DNA from: Endobugula sp965214375
Lineage (GTDB): Bacteria; Pseudomonadota; Gammaproteobacteria; Pseudomonadales; Cellvibrionaceae
Assembly (NCBI GenBank): GCA_965214375.1
Contig: OZ243947.1
Coordinates: forward strand, 682,001 to 746,000
Length of the DNA stretch: 64,000 bases
Direction of reading: 5' to 3'
Below the pieces are notes generated by a model, which saw only the letters and a list, made by a program, of their open reading frames with translations, had not been told where the DNA came from and did no database searches. Position numbers and translations under genes: made by a program. Of this stretch, positions 1 through 9,002 are shown one piece after another. Position 1 is the stretch's first letter. Each line of letters opens with the position of its first letter.

Positions 1-34
1 AGGCAAGGCAAGGCAAGGCAAGGCAAGGCAAGGC
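1..34 (+). repeat. AGGCA pentanucleotide tandem repeat inside a coding frame
   Basis: Six full copies of AGGCA plus AGGC are visible, and the array may extend left of the window. It lies in frame with the restriction-modification gene that follows and encodes the repeating peptide Arg-Gln-Gly-Lys-Ala. Because the unit is 5 bp, gain or loss of one copy would change the reading frame. That is the behaviour of phase-variable (contingency) loci. The repeat is seen directly; phase variation is inferred. Confidence 0.85.
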
Positions 35-2757
35 TACTGGAAAATATACTCGAAAACGCCATTACCTCTGATGAACAGCATGAAGACAATACTGCCCTAA
101 AACAACAATACGAAACCTTTAAAAGTATTCTAATACACGACCTCAGCCCGCAAGGCTTTGCGGATATTTACGCACAAACACTGGCCTATGGCATGTTTGC
201 CGCCCGCCTGCACGATAAAACCCTTGATACCTTTAGCCGCCAAGAAGCCGCCGAGCTGATCCCCAAAAGTAACCCCTTTTTACGCAACTTGTTTAGCCAT
301 GTGGCAGGAGTCGATATTGATGAACGTATCGAAACTACCGTAGACAACCTTGCCGATGTATTTAGAGCCACTAACGTCGAAGCATTACTACAAAACTTTG
401 GTAAAACCACACAAACCCAAGACCAGATTATCCACTTTTATGAAACTTTCCTAGCAGAATACGACCCCAAACTACGTAAAGCCCGTGGTGTATGGTACAC
501 CCCCGCGCCTGTGGTGGATTTTATGGTGCGTGGCGTGGATGACATCCTCAAAACCGAATTTGGCCTAGCCGATGGCTTAGCAGATACCAGTAAAACCACC
601 ATTGACGTTGAGGTACAGGGCACCGCAGTTGCCAAGGGGAAATCCAAAGGTAAACGGCTCACGCAAAGCAAAGAGGTACACAAAGTTCAAATACTCGATC
701 CCGTCACGGGTACAGGCACCTTTTTGGCCGAGGTAGTGTAGTTTATCTACCACAAAAAATTTACAGCCATGCAAGGCGCATGGAGTGGCTACGTAGAAGA
801 ACACCTCATACCGCGATTAAACGGTTTTGAGCTATTGATGGCCTCCTACTCGATGGCACACTTAAAGCTAGATATGCTGCTAAGTGAAACAGGCTACCAA
901 GCCAAAAAGAACCCGCGTTTTAATATCTTTTTGACCAACTCGCTAGAAGAATATCACCCCGATACGGGCACACTGTTTTCCTCATGGTTAAGCACCGAGG
1001 CCAACGAAGCTAATACCGTTAAACGCGATACGCCTGTCATGGTGGTCATGGGTAATCCACCCTATAGTGGCGAAAGTGCCAACAAAGGCCAATGGATTAT
1101 GGACTTAATGGAGGACTACAAAAAAGAACCTGAAGGCAGAGAAAAACTCAAAGATAGAAACCCCAAGTGGATTAACGACGATTACGTTAAATTTTTACGC
1201 TACGGTCAACAATTTATTGAAAAAAATGGCGAAGGCGTATTGGCCTATATTAACCCCCACGGCTTTTTAGATAACCCCACCTTTCGCGGCATGCGCTGGC
1301 ACCTGTTAAAAACCTACGACAAAATTTACATCATCGACTTACACGGCAACAGTAAGAAGAAAGAAGTCTCACCCGATGGTTCTCCTGATAAAAATGTGTT
1401 TGATATTCAACAAGGGGTATCTATCAACTTCTTTGTCAAAACAGGGCAAAAGAAAACCAATGAACTGGCACAAGTGTTTCACTATGACCTATACGGTTCG
1501 AGAGAGTCTAAATATCAATTTTTACAAGAGAACACGCTAACTCAAACACCGTTTGAAAAACTACCCAACGTAGCACCGATGTATTTTATAGTGAAAAAAG
1601 ATTTTGCGTTACAGGAAAAATACGATAATGGTTTTAAGGTTAATGAGCTATTTACGATTAATAATGTAGGCATGGTCACTGCACGTGATGGCTTTACAAT
1701 ACATCCATCGAAAGAGTCAGTACAAACAACAATCGACACTTTCTTAAACATGGATGACGAAGCCGCTCGCAATCACTTCCAACTTGGAAAGGATGTAAGA
1801 GATTGGCAAGTTAATTATGCCCGCAAAGATTTATTGGCTCACTACCCAGATAAAGGTTGTTTTACAAAAGTGGCTTATCGGCCTTTTGATACAAGATGGA
1901 CATTTTTTACAGGCAAGTCTAAAGGGTTTCACTGCTATCCCCGAGCCGAAGTGATGCAACACTTTTTAAGAGGTGAGAATGTGGGGTTGCTTGTACCTAA
2001 GGCATTTAAAGATGCTAATTTTAATCATGTTTTTGTGACACAAAACATATCTGAGGCAATTTATCTTTCATCGTTGACGGGCAGTAATGCCATGAATTTG
2101 CCGTTATACATTTACCCCGATATCAAAGCTCAACAATCACTAAGTTCTACGCCTGAGCGCACCCCCAACCTTGATGCTACGATCATTGCCAGTATTGCGG
2201 AGAACATTGGTCTAACTTTTACTCCCGAAAAAAGTGATACAGAAGGCACGTTTTCCCCCATTGATGTATTGGATTATATCTACGCGATATTGCACTCAAC
2301 CAGCTACCGCGACAAGTACAAAGTCTTTTTAAAAACCGACTTCCCGCGTGTGCCTTATCCCAAAAGTAAGGAGCAGTTTTTTCAACTCGCTGGTTTAGGC
2401 GCACAGTTGCGTACCTTACACTTAATGGAGTTCGACACTGGCGACCGGATTATTTCTACCTATCCTGAAAGCGGTAATAATGAAATCACCACTAAAATAC
2501 ACGCCAAAGACTGGGTGCTAACCGACAAAAACAACCCCACAGGCCGCATCTGGATTAACGACACCCAATACTTCGATAGCATCCCTCTCAAAGTATGGGA
2601 GTTCTATATCGGCGGCTACCAACCCACCCAAAAATGGCTAAAAGACCGCAAAGGCCGACAACTAAGTTTTGATGACATACTCTACTACCAAAAAATCATC
2701 ATCGCTCTGAATGACACCATCGACCTTATGCAACAAATTGACCAGATTGATTTTTAA
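1..2757 (+). pseudogene. Type ISP-like restriction-modification enzyme, methylase/specificity part, 5'-truncated by the window and split by TAG
   Basis: One reading frame is open from the first base to the stop at 2757 except for an in-frame TAG at 739-741. Upstream of it lie the helical segment typical of these N6-adenine methylases and the SAM-binding motif I (DPVTGTGTFLAEVV, from 697). Just downstream, the frame resumes with a conserved segment containing YVEEHLIPRLNGF. The catalytic motif IV NPPY is at 1054-1065. The C-terminal 450 residues would be the target recognition region. The stop separates motif I from motif IV, so neither piece should methylate DNA alone. A suppressed stop, sequencing error or recent nonsense mutation would all look the same. 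The nuclease/helicase part, if present, is left of the window. An Mrr-like nuclease follows. Confidence 0.82.
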
Positions 2758-2852
2758 TGATTGAACTACGATTTAATAATATAATGAAGCAAGTTTATAA
2801 CTTCGCTTAACAACACATGCATGATTAAAACGATAAATACGGGAGATAACAC

Positions 2853-3896
2853 ATGGCGCTTTGGTTAGTCCGTGCGGGTGCGCATGGGGAATATGAAAAA
2901 AAATTTCTGGAAGAAAATCGTATCTATCTTACTTGGGGCGGCTTATCTCACGACTTGGGCGCATTAAAAGAACGCGGACAACTCCGTAACCTGTTACAAA
3001 AAACCTATCCGCACTTTCCCAAAGGTAAAATAACCAATCACACAGGGCAAATTTGGGCGTTCAGTCAGGGCATAGCCAATAATGACTGGATAGTTTTACC
3101 TAGTAAACAGAAACCGGCGATCCATATTGCCAAGGTCAAAGGTGATTACACTTTTAATGCGAATGCAAGTGATCCTTTTTTTCATTACCGTGATATTGAA
3201 TGGTTGGCGCAAGATATTCCCCGCACCAATTTTGATCAAGACTTGCTGTATTCATTCGGTGCATGTATGACAGTGTGCCAGATTAGTCGTAATGATGCTG
3301 AACAGCGTATCCACTATATGGCAAAAAACGCATGGAAAACTTCCAGTGTACCGTTACTATCCGGCAAACAAGAAAAAGAGAACCCCGAAGGGGGTAGTGA
3401 CGATGCCTTTGATGATTTAACACAAGCGGCACGGGATCACATTGCCAAACGGATACTGGAACGATTTAAAGGCCATGGCATGGAGCGACTGGTGGACGCT
3501 GTACTCCGTGCCAGAGGTTATACCACGTATTTAAGCCCCGAAGGTGCCGATAAAGGCATTGATATTCTGGCGGCACCGGAACCCATGGGTTTTGGTGAGC
3601 CGCGCGTTTGTGTGCAAGTCAAATCTGGCGATTCCGCACTGGATCGCCCCACGCTGGATCAATTGATCGGCGTGATGCAAAACGTACAAGCCAGCCATGG
3701 TTTGTTGGTGTCATGGGGTGGTTTTAAGTCCAGCATCGACAAGGAAGAGGCGACTCAATTTTTTCGGGTTCGCCTTTGGGATCAGGGTGATCTGATTGAT
3801 CAGGTATTAACGCATTACGATAAGCTGGATGAAGACATCAAAGCAGAATTGCCTCTTAAACGTATTTGGGTCGTCTCAGAGGCAAGCGAATCATAA
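2853..3896 (+). CDS. Mrr-like restriction endonuclease
   Basis: The protein has 347 residues, and a good ribosome site (GGGAG) lies 7 bases before the ATG. The C-terminal third (about residues 195-300) is an Mrr-type PD-(D/E)xK nuclease domain: Asp237 in KGIDILAAP and Gln255-Val-Lys257 in VCVQVKSG form the D...QxK active-site pattern of the Mrr family. The N-terminal 150 residues (with IWAF, WIVLPS and HYRDIEW) resemble the PUA/EVE-like modules that read modified bases in type IV enzymes. That part is inference. It follows the type ISP gene by 95 bp in the same direction. It could be a type IV restriction enzyme acting on foreign modified DNA, or an accessory nuclease of the neighbouring system. 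Catalytic residues are intact. Confidence 0.85.
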   Translation: MALWLVRAGAHGEYEKKFLEENRIYLTWGGLSHDLGALKERGQLRNLLQKTYPHFPKGKITNHTGQIWAFSQGIANNDWIVLPSKQKPAIHIAKVKGDYTFNANASDPFFHYRDIEWLAQDIPRTNFDQDLLYSFGACMTVCQISRNDAEQRIHYMAKNAWKTSSVPLLSGKQEKENPEGGSDDAFDDLTQAARDHIAKRILERFKGHGMERLVDAVLRARGYTTYLSPEGADKGIDILAAPEPMGFGEPRVCVQVKSGDSALDRPTLDQLIGVMQNVQASHGLLVSWGGFKSSIDKEEATQFFRVRLWDQGDLIDQVLTHYDKLDEDIKAELPLKRIWVVSEASES

Positions 3897-3921
3897 TAAA
3901 CAACAGTATTATCGATCACAA

Positions 3922-4134
3922 TTAAGCGGTATCCAGCCGTTCAAGCTCAAATTCAATCGCTTGATTCACAGAGCGCAACACCCAAAATAAGCCGCTATGC
4001 GTATCTGACTGTTGAGGGCTATCTGGTTGTGAATGGGTTAAATGGTAGTCTTGTAGGAAGTTAATCACCTGTTCGATATTAGTTAAGGTATCGGCAGGGT
4101 TATCTTGTATCAGGGGGTTACGGTAGGTATTCAT
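3922..4134 (-). CDS. Small hypothetical protein (70 aa)
   Basis: A 70-residue acidic, soluble protein with no membrane segment or recognisable motif. A clear ribosome site (GAGGAAAACT directly before ATG) supports expression. It is convergent with the Mrr-like endonuclease, with 25 bp between the two stop codons, so it is not in the same transcript. It could be a small accessory or antitoxin-like protein, but nothing in the sequence shows a function. Confidence 0.55.
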   Translation of the reverse strand: MNTYRNPLIQDNPADTLTNIEQVINFLQDYHLTHSQPDSPQQSDTHSGLFWVLRSVNQAIEFELERLDTA

Positions 4135-4647
4135 AGTTTTCCTCGTGGCAATTTCTACGTTGCTAAACCTTATATTAGGGTGGACAGGAGGTTAGAAACA
4201 GCCACAAGAACTGCCTCAGCTATTCCCTGCAAGCAGGTATTCTATTCACTGAGCCTCCCGACCATAAGGCCAGAATGTCAGGCACAAAAAAACCGCTACA
4301 TCTGGATTGTGCGGTTGCCCGCTTGTGGGAGTTCCTACGCTCCATATTCGTAGAGTTACATTACAGAGGGTTATTGTCAAACACTATCAATACAAGTGCT
4401 ATATTTTACGTTGCAGCAACATCTTTTAGTAACCCTGAAAGTAACCCTACCAGAGATTAACCTTTAATAATTTTAATATTTACAAATAGTTAGGCAGTCA
4501 ATTCAAGTCCGGCCCCGGCACCATTGAAATTACTGCGTTTCAGCGATTTTCGGCTTTTATACCCCCGTACTAAACCCTTCATAATAAGCATATAGTTAAT
4601 ATATATTCTTATTAAGACCAATTTTAAACCACGCATTTAACGCATTC
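4135..4647. other. 513-bp gene-free stretch between the left island and the core
   Basis: The plus-strand frames here (for example 4105-4353 and 4275-4460) overlap one another, have no convincing ribosome sites and encode nothing recognisable. The only notable structure is the tRNA-3'-end-like sequence at 4502-4523. Base composition becomes strongly AT-rich after 4440. I see no promoter or terminator that I would defend. Confidence 0.6.
4502..4523 (+). other. tRNA 3'-end-like sequence, possible attachment-site remnant
   Basis: The segment begins TTCAAGTCCGGC and ends GGCACCA, matching a T-loop, the 3' T-stem strand, the acceptor strand and CCA as in Leu-type tRNAs. One acceptor base appears to be missing. 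The bases before it do not form the 5' half of a T-arm, so this is not a tRNA gene. Its orientation fits the right end of an element inserted in a plus-strand tRNA lying left of the window. The short length keeps confidence low. Confidence 0.4.
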
Positions 4648-5192
4648 TCAACGCCATTTAATTGAGCAACCCATACTTGCATTTTGTTCTGCCGGAACCC
4701 TACCCGTTTGTGCAATCTGCTTCATTGCATTAACCAGCTCTTTAGTACGATTATCCGGGTCACCCATCGCGGCATCATCAATTCGGCCACGATATTGCAG
4801 TTCACCATGTTTATTAAAACCAAAAAAATCCGGTGTGCAAACGGCATTGTAAGCACGCCCTACGGTTTGATCTTCATCGACTAAATAAGGGAAAGTAAAT
4901 CCTTTTTCTTCTGAATAGCGCTTCATCAACGGCGGGCTATCACTTTCAACATAACGGTAATCATTTGACATCACCGCTAATACGTTAATACATTCCGCCC
5001 GAAGTTCTTTAACATCATCAACAAAACGGTCTGAAATGGCTTGCACATAAGGGCAGTGTTACAGATAAACGCAATCAATAAGCCTTTTTCACCGAGCTGT
5101 TCAGACATTGTGTAACTATTATCATCCGGGTCGTTTAATGTGAATTCAGGTGCTTGCCACCCAAAGTCACCAATTGGTGTATTGAGTAGCAC
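4648..5192 (-). pseudogene. Thioredoxin-fold peroxiredoxin-like (AhpC/TSA family) protein, frameshifted
   Basis: Two overlapping frames encode adjacent parts of one redoxin-family protein of about 180 residues. The N-terminal part (APEFTLNDPDD, LLIAFICN) is read from 5192 down to about 5060, and the rest (QAISDRFVDDVKELR, GRAYNAVCTPDFFGF) from 5046. Restoring one C near 5057-5060 gives the family motif CNHCPYVQAIS across the junction, so a 1-base deletion explains the break. The original protein would be a cytoplasmic thiol-dependent peroxidase or thioredoxin-like protein. As read, the CxxC cysteines are lost from the translated product. A sequencing indel is the main alternative. Confidence 0.8.
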
Positions 5193-5219
5193 GGGATCGT
5201 TTCTCCTCTATCAATCACC

Positions 5220-6461
5220 CTAATGTTGGTCATCAACCGATTGCAACAAAGTAATTAAACTTGGGCTCAGTGACTCTGCACTAATGTTATTGATGCGCTC
5301 AATATAACAGTTAAGCGAGTATTGCCAAGGAAGGTCTGTCGGTAAATCCGCCGATATACTCGGCATAGGCCAGGGCAATAGCTGATTCAGTTGATAAATA
5401 CTGATGTCGTGTAAATCACGGCTAAGTATTCGCCTTGATCTTTACGCTTAATAATATCCCCGTCGATCAATAACTGTTGATAGTTATCCCAGCGACTTTG
5501 GTTAATTCCTGTGACTTTTTTTAATAACACATAATCCGGCACCGACACACCTTGTTGCTGTGCTCGCCATAAATGTTCCAACACCGCAATAATGGTGTAT
5601 AGATGAGGTTCTTGTGTACGTACACCCGTTTGTGTATAAACCGTCACCGCGCGAGTCAGCTCAGCCCCCATTAAGATCATAATCCAACTAACAAACACCC
5701 ACAGCAAAAATAAAGGGAATGCGGCAAAAGCACCGTAAATTAATTCGTAAGAGGGAAACGCGGTGACAAACAGTGTAAAGCCACGCTTGGCGCCTTCAAA
5801 GAATAACGCCACAACAATGCCACCCAAAATAGCACTTTTAAAAAGCACCCGACAATTAGGAACTGCCATATACAACAAGGTAAACGCCATACAGGACATC
5901 ATCACAGGGACTAATCCTAAAACGCGTTGCCGCCCCACTAGCTCGGTAGCACTCGAAATCAATGACAAAGACGTGATATAATAACTGATGACCAAGACTT
6001 AATACCGCCCAATACAGTAAGAAACTGGATAAACCCTTGCGGGGCTCATGCACACGCCAAATAAAATTAAACGCACTTTCAATGGTTTTCATCATCATAA
6101 TAGAGGTGAGAATCAGTATGGCAATACCAACGCCAGTGGGTGATTTAGCCTGAGCCGCAAAAACGGATAAATAACTCTGCACCACTTCCCCGGTACTGGG
6201 TACAAAGTTATCAAAAATCCAGGCCTGTAAACCATCACCCGCACCTTGCATAGAAGGAATCGCCGCTAACATCGCGTAGGTTACCGTCATTAGAGGCACT
6301 ACGACAAACAAGGTGGTATAAGTTAATGCCGCCGCATTGCGTATACCATGATTAGCCATAAAATGCTTGAATACGTTAATAATAAATAGACTGTAACGAT
6401 GTTGTTGTAATGACATACTGTTATATTTTTTATGAAAAGTACAGGTATACACCTCTGCCAT
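5220..6461 (-). pseudogene. yihY: YihY/UPF0761-family inner membrane protein, two frameshifts
   Basis: Three pieces in different frames add up to one protein of about 410 residues, the normal length of this family. Piece one (6461 to about 5990) has the N-terminal NHGIRNAAALTYTTLF segment and membrane helices. Piece two (about 5995-5425) has the remaining helices and the LWVFVSWIMILMGAELTRA segment. Piece three (about 5424-5220) supplies SRDLHDISIYQLNQLLPWP and the C-terminus. The first shift is near 5985-5995. The second, near 5421-5428, is explained by loss of one A. Translation may begin at 6416 (MSLQQHRYSLF) rather than 6461. The family is polytopic and historically misnamed RNase BN. It lies directly downstream of the redoxin remnant's promoter side and is transcribed in the same direction. 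Confidence 0.82.
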
Positions 6462-6526
6462 AGCAAGAGCTAGGTGTTATGGCATGCGATTGACAAACAT
6501 CTGAGTATGGCAATGATCGCGGTTAA

Positions 6527-6970
6527 CTACCCTTTAAATTTTTGCATGATCGCAAGCGTTTGCTCACTGATGTGATGCTCAATACCCTCAGCGTCAAATT
6601 CTGCCGTCTCTGAATCCACGCCAAGTCGGATAAGAAATTCAAGAATGATTTGATGCCTTTCTTTACAGCGTTTTGCAAGCTTAACGCCTTTGTCGGTTAG
6701 GAAGATAGATCGGTAAGGTTGGCTTTCGATATACCCCTCTTCCTGAAGACGCACCAATACTTTGCTGACCGTAGGTTGGGAAACACCCAGTCTGGCAGCT
6801 ATATCACTTGAACGCGCTTCCTTTTGAAAATCAATAAGGTCAGCAATCAACTCCACATAATCTTCGAGGGTTTCGGTTTGATGTGCCTCACGCACCCTTG
6901 CAAACCAACTTGCTTGGGTTTCCGGGTCGACTAGAGTGATATGAGATTTTCTATACGCTTTGGGTGACAT
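6527..6970 (-). CDS. mntR: Manganese-responsive repressor MntR (DtxR family)
   Basis: The protein has 148 residues when started at the internal ATG 6970 (MSPKAYRKSH), which matches the length of enterobacterial MntR; a start at 7045 would add 25 unrelated residues. An N-terminal winged helix (EDYVELIADLI, RLGVSQPTVSKVLVRLQEEGYI) is followed by the metal-binding dimerisation helix (ERHQIILEFL, DAEGIEHHIS). In this family, Mn(II) binding drives operator binding and represses Mn uptake. It is divergent from a Mn/Zn ABC transporter operon, and a perfect palindrome overlaps that operon's promoter (7117-7130). Confidence 0.92.
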   Translation of the reverse strand: MSPKAYRKSHITLVDPETQASWFARVREAHQTETLEDYVELIADLIDFQKEARSSDIAARLGVSQPTVSKVLVRLQEEGYIESQPYRSIFLTDKGVKLAKRCKERHQIILEFLIRLGVDSETAEFDAEGIEHHISEQTLAIMQKFKG

Positions 6971-7103
6971 TGACCAACCTAAACAATGTGTTACGGCTCT
7001 TACAGGATTCAGTGAGTAGTATAAACAAACTGATTTGAATCGCAATGATCAGCGACGCTAAGGCAAGCTCGTATTAAAATAGACAATCCTAACGAAAATA
7101 GCC

Positions 7104-7133
7104 TTGACTTGTATAGTTAGCAAGTGCTAAATT
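7104..7133 (+). promoter_or_regulatory. Promoter with overlapping MntR-like operator upstream of the metal transporter
   Basis: TTGACT (7104-7109) and TAAATT (7128-7133), 18 bp apart, form a sigma-70-like promoter. The perfect palindrome TTAGCAAGTGCTAA (7117-7130) covers the spacer and the -10 start, where a bound repressor would block RNA polymerase. A further half-site TTAGCA lies at 7177-7182. The sequence is seen directly; assignment to MntR is inferred from the adjacent mntR. Confidence 0.7.
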
Positions 7134-7207
7134 TTCTACCATAAGATTTTTTTAACGATGCCACTAATTGTCATTGTTAGCAATGTATTTCAGGAGAAGG
7201 AAAAAAG

Positions 7208-8185
7208 ATGTTTAGGGTGGCTTTTTTCAGCCGTAGCACATTCAAGACGTTTGTGCTGTCGATATGTGTGACGATAGCAACAAGCATGTCGATAGTAGCG
7301 CAGTCCACAGAGACACTTTCCATTGTAGCAACAACCAGTATGATTGCTGATGCTGCAAAGGAAGTGGGTGGCGATTTGGTTAAGGTGCGCGCGTTGATGG
7401 GAGCAGGTGTCGATCCGCATGCCTATCGTCAGACCCGTAGCGATATTGTTGATATGACTAAGGCCGATCTCGTGCTTTGGAATGGTCATTATCTCGAGGC
7501 ACAAATGGAAGAATTTCTTCTTGGCTTAACCAAGGAAAATAACGTTGTTGCCGTTGCAGAGGCAATACCAAGCAATCTACTACTTGGCTCTGAAGATTAT
7601 AAAGGCCGCAATGATCCACATATATGGATGAATGTGAATCTGTGGAGTCGAGTCGTTGTCGCAGTGCGCGATGCATTAGTTGCCGTAGATACCGATAATG
7701 CAGATATTTATCGTACGAACGCCAATGCTTATTTACGTCAGTTATCTGAACTGGCTAACTATGTCGTAGGAGTACTGTCAACTGTTCCACCGGAAAGCCG
7801 CGTGGTGGTCTCTGCCCACGACGCGTTCAACTACTTTGGTAGTGCCTATGGTTTTGAGCCAGTCGGTATCCAAGGTGTATCGACAGAGTCCGAAGCGGGT
7901 CTTAAAAGAGTGGGAGAAATGGTCGATATGCTCGTGTCACGAAATATTGGTGCCGTCTTTGTTGAGACTTCGGTCTCCGACAGAAATATGAAAGCGTTAA
8001 TTGAAGGCGCAAAAGCCCGTGGACACAAGGTCATGGTCGGTGGCGAATTATTTTCAGACGCAATGGGTGAACCAGGCACTTACCGTGGTACGTACATCGG
8101 CATGCTTGATTCAAATGCAACCACTATCGCCAATGCTTTAGGTGGCAAAGCCCCTAAAGGTGGTATGAAAGGATTACTGCAATGA
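7208..8185 (+). CDS. Manganese/zinc ABC transporter, periplasmic substrate-binding protein
   Basis: A 325-residue cluster A-I (ZnuA/PsaA/SitA-type) binding protein. A signal peptide covers about residues 1-32. The metal ligands expected for Mn-type members are visible: His in DPHAYRQ, His in VSAHDAFNYFG, Glu in VFVETSVSDRNM, and an acidic residue in the C-terminal ELFSDAMGEPG loop. There is no long His-rich loop, which favours Mn or Fe over Zn. A strong ribosome site (AGGAG) precedes the ATG. First gene of a four-gene operon; its stop overlaps the start of the ATPase gene by 4 bp. Probably repressed by MntR when Mn is plentiful. Confidence 0.92.
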   Translation: MFRVAFFSRSTFKTFVLSICVTIATSMSIVAQSTETLSIVATTSMIADAAKEVGGDLVKVRALMGAGVDPHAYRQTRSDIVDMTKADLVLWNGHYLEAQMEEFLLGLTKENNVVAVAEAIPSNLLLGSEDYKGRNDPHIWMNVNLWSRVVVAVRDALVAVDTDNADIYRTNANAYLRQLSELANYVVGVLSTVPPESRVVVSAHDAFNYFGSAYGFEPVGIQGVSTESEAGLKRVGEMVDMLVSRNIGAVFVETSVSDRNMKALIEGAKARGHKVMVGGELFSDAMGEPGTYRGTYIGMLDSNATTIANALGGKAPKGGMKGLLQ

Positions 8186-8994
8186 GAGACCAACAACCCA
8201 CATTAGTGACAGAAAAAGGGCGGGACGTGCGCCCGATCGCCGTTTCAACAGATACCCCCATTGCTGTGCGGGGCGTTACCGTCTCATACGGTGAAAAACC
8301 TGCCGTATTCTCAGTTGACGCCACCTTTCCTGCTAAGTCGATGTCCGCCATCATTGGCCCTAATGGTGCAGGCAAATCAACCATGCTCAAGGCGATTCTC
8401 GGTGTCATTCCGCGATTGTCTGGAAACGTCTATATCTTTGGTCAACCTATCGAAAAAGCGCGTAAGCGTATCGCCTACGTACCACAAAGAGCCAGTGTTG
8501 ATTGGGACTTTCCCACCACCGTAAAAGATGTTGTGCAAATGGGACTTTACCGAGAAATTGGACTGCTCGGACGACTGTGCAACACAATGGATCAACGCGT
8601 ACAAGAGTGCCTGGAACGTGTGGGTATGGCGGAATTTGCACATCGTCAAATTGGTCAATTGTCAGGCGGTCAACAACAACGTGTTTTCTTGGCAAGGGCA
8701 CTGGTACAAGATGCCGATCTCTACCTACTAGACGAACCTTTCGCTGGGATTGACGCTGCAACTGAGCGAGCGATTATCAATGTGCTCAAAACACTACAAT
8801 CTGAAGGCAAGGCAGTAGTTGCGGTACATCATGATCTGTCTACGGTTCGAGATTACTTCGATAATCTTTTTCTGATCAATGTACGACGCATTGCAGAAGG
8901 ATCAGTAGAAACCACCTTTACCAACGACAACCTACAAGCCACCTACGGCGGACGACTTGCAGAGACCCAGCTAGACAAACTCTATATGGCGTAG
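8182..8994 (+). CDS. Manganese/zinc ABC transporter ATP-binding protein
   Basis: A 270-residue ABC ATPase. It has a Walker A motif (GPNGAGKST), Q-loop (YVPQRASVDWDFP, the signature spacing of metal transporters), ABC signature (LSGGQQQR), Walker B (LYLLDEPFAGID) and H-loop (VAVHHDLS). About 25 extra residues precede the nucleotide-binding core. The start overlaps the binding-protein gene (ATGA), indicating translational coupling. It energises the two permeases that follow. Confidence 0.93.
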   Translation: MRDQQPTLVTEKGRDVRPIAVSTDTPIAVRGVTVSYGEKPAVFSVDATFPAKSMSAIIGPNGAGKSTMLKAILGVIPRLSGNVYIFGQPIEKARKRIAYVPQRASVDWDFPTTVKDVVQMGLYREIGLLGRLCNTMDQRVQECLERVGMAEFAHRQIGQLSGGQQQRVFLARALVQDADLYLLDEPFAGIDAATERAIINVLKTLQSEGKAVVAVHHDLSTVRDYFDNLFLINVRRIAEGSVETTFTNDNLQATYGGRLAETQLDKLYMA

Positions 8995-9002
8995 GGTGTT
9001 TA

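Larger units (their letters stand above)
1..4523. mobile_element. Putative genomic island end carrying restriction genes
   Basis: Restriction-modification and Mrr-like genes plus a small unknown gene end at a tRNA-3'-end-like sequence, after which conserved chromosomal genes begin. This layout is typical of tRNA-integrated defence islands. The other end and any integrase are outside the window, so the assignment rests on gene content and the possible attachment remnant only. Confidence 0.4.

Noticed and set aside
4105..4460. Plus-strand small genes in the 4.1-4.5 kb gap
   Set aside because: Frames overlap each other, lack ribosome sites and show no recognisable protein features.
4502..4523. 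Complete tRNA gene
   Set aside because: Only the T-loop, the 3' T-stem strand and the 3' acceptor strand can be recognised, and one acceptor base is missing.
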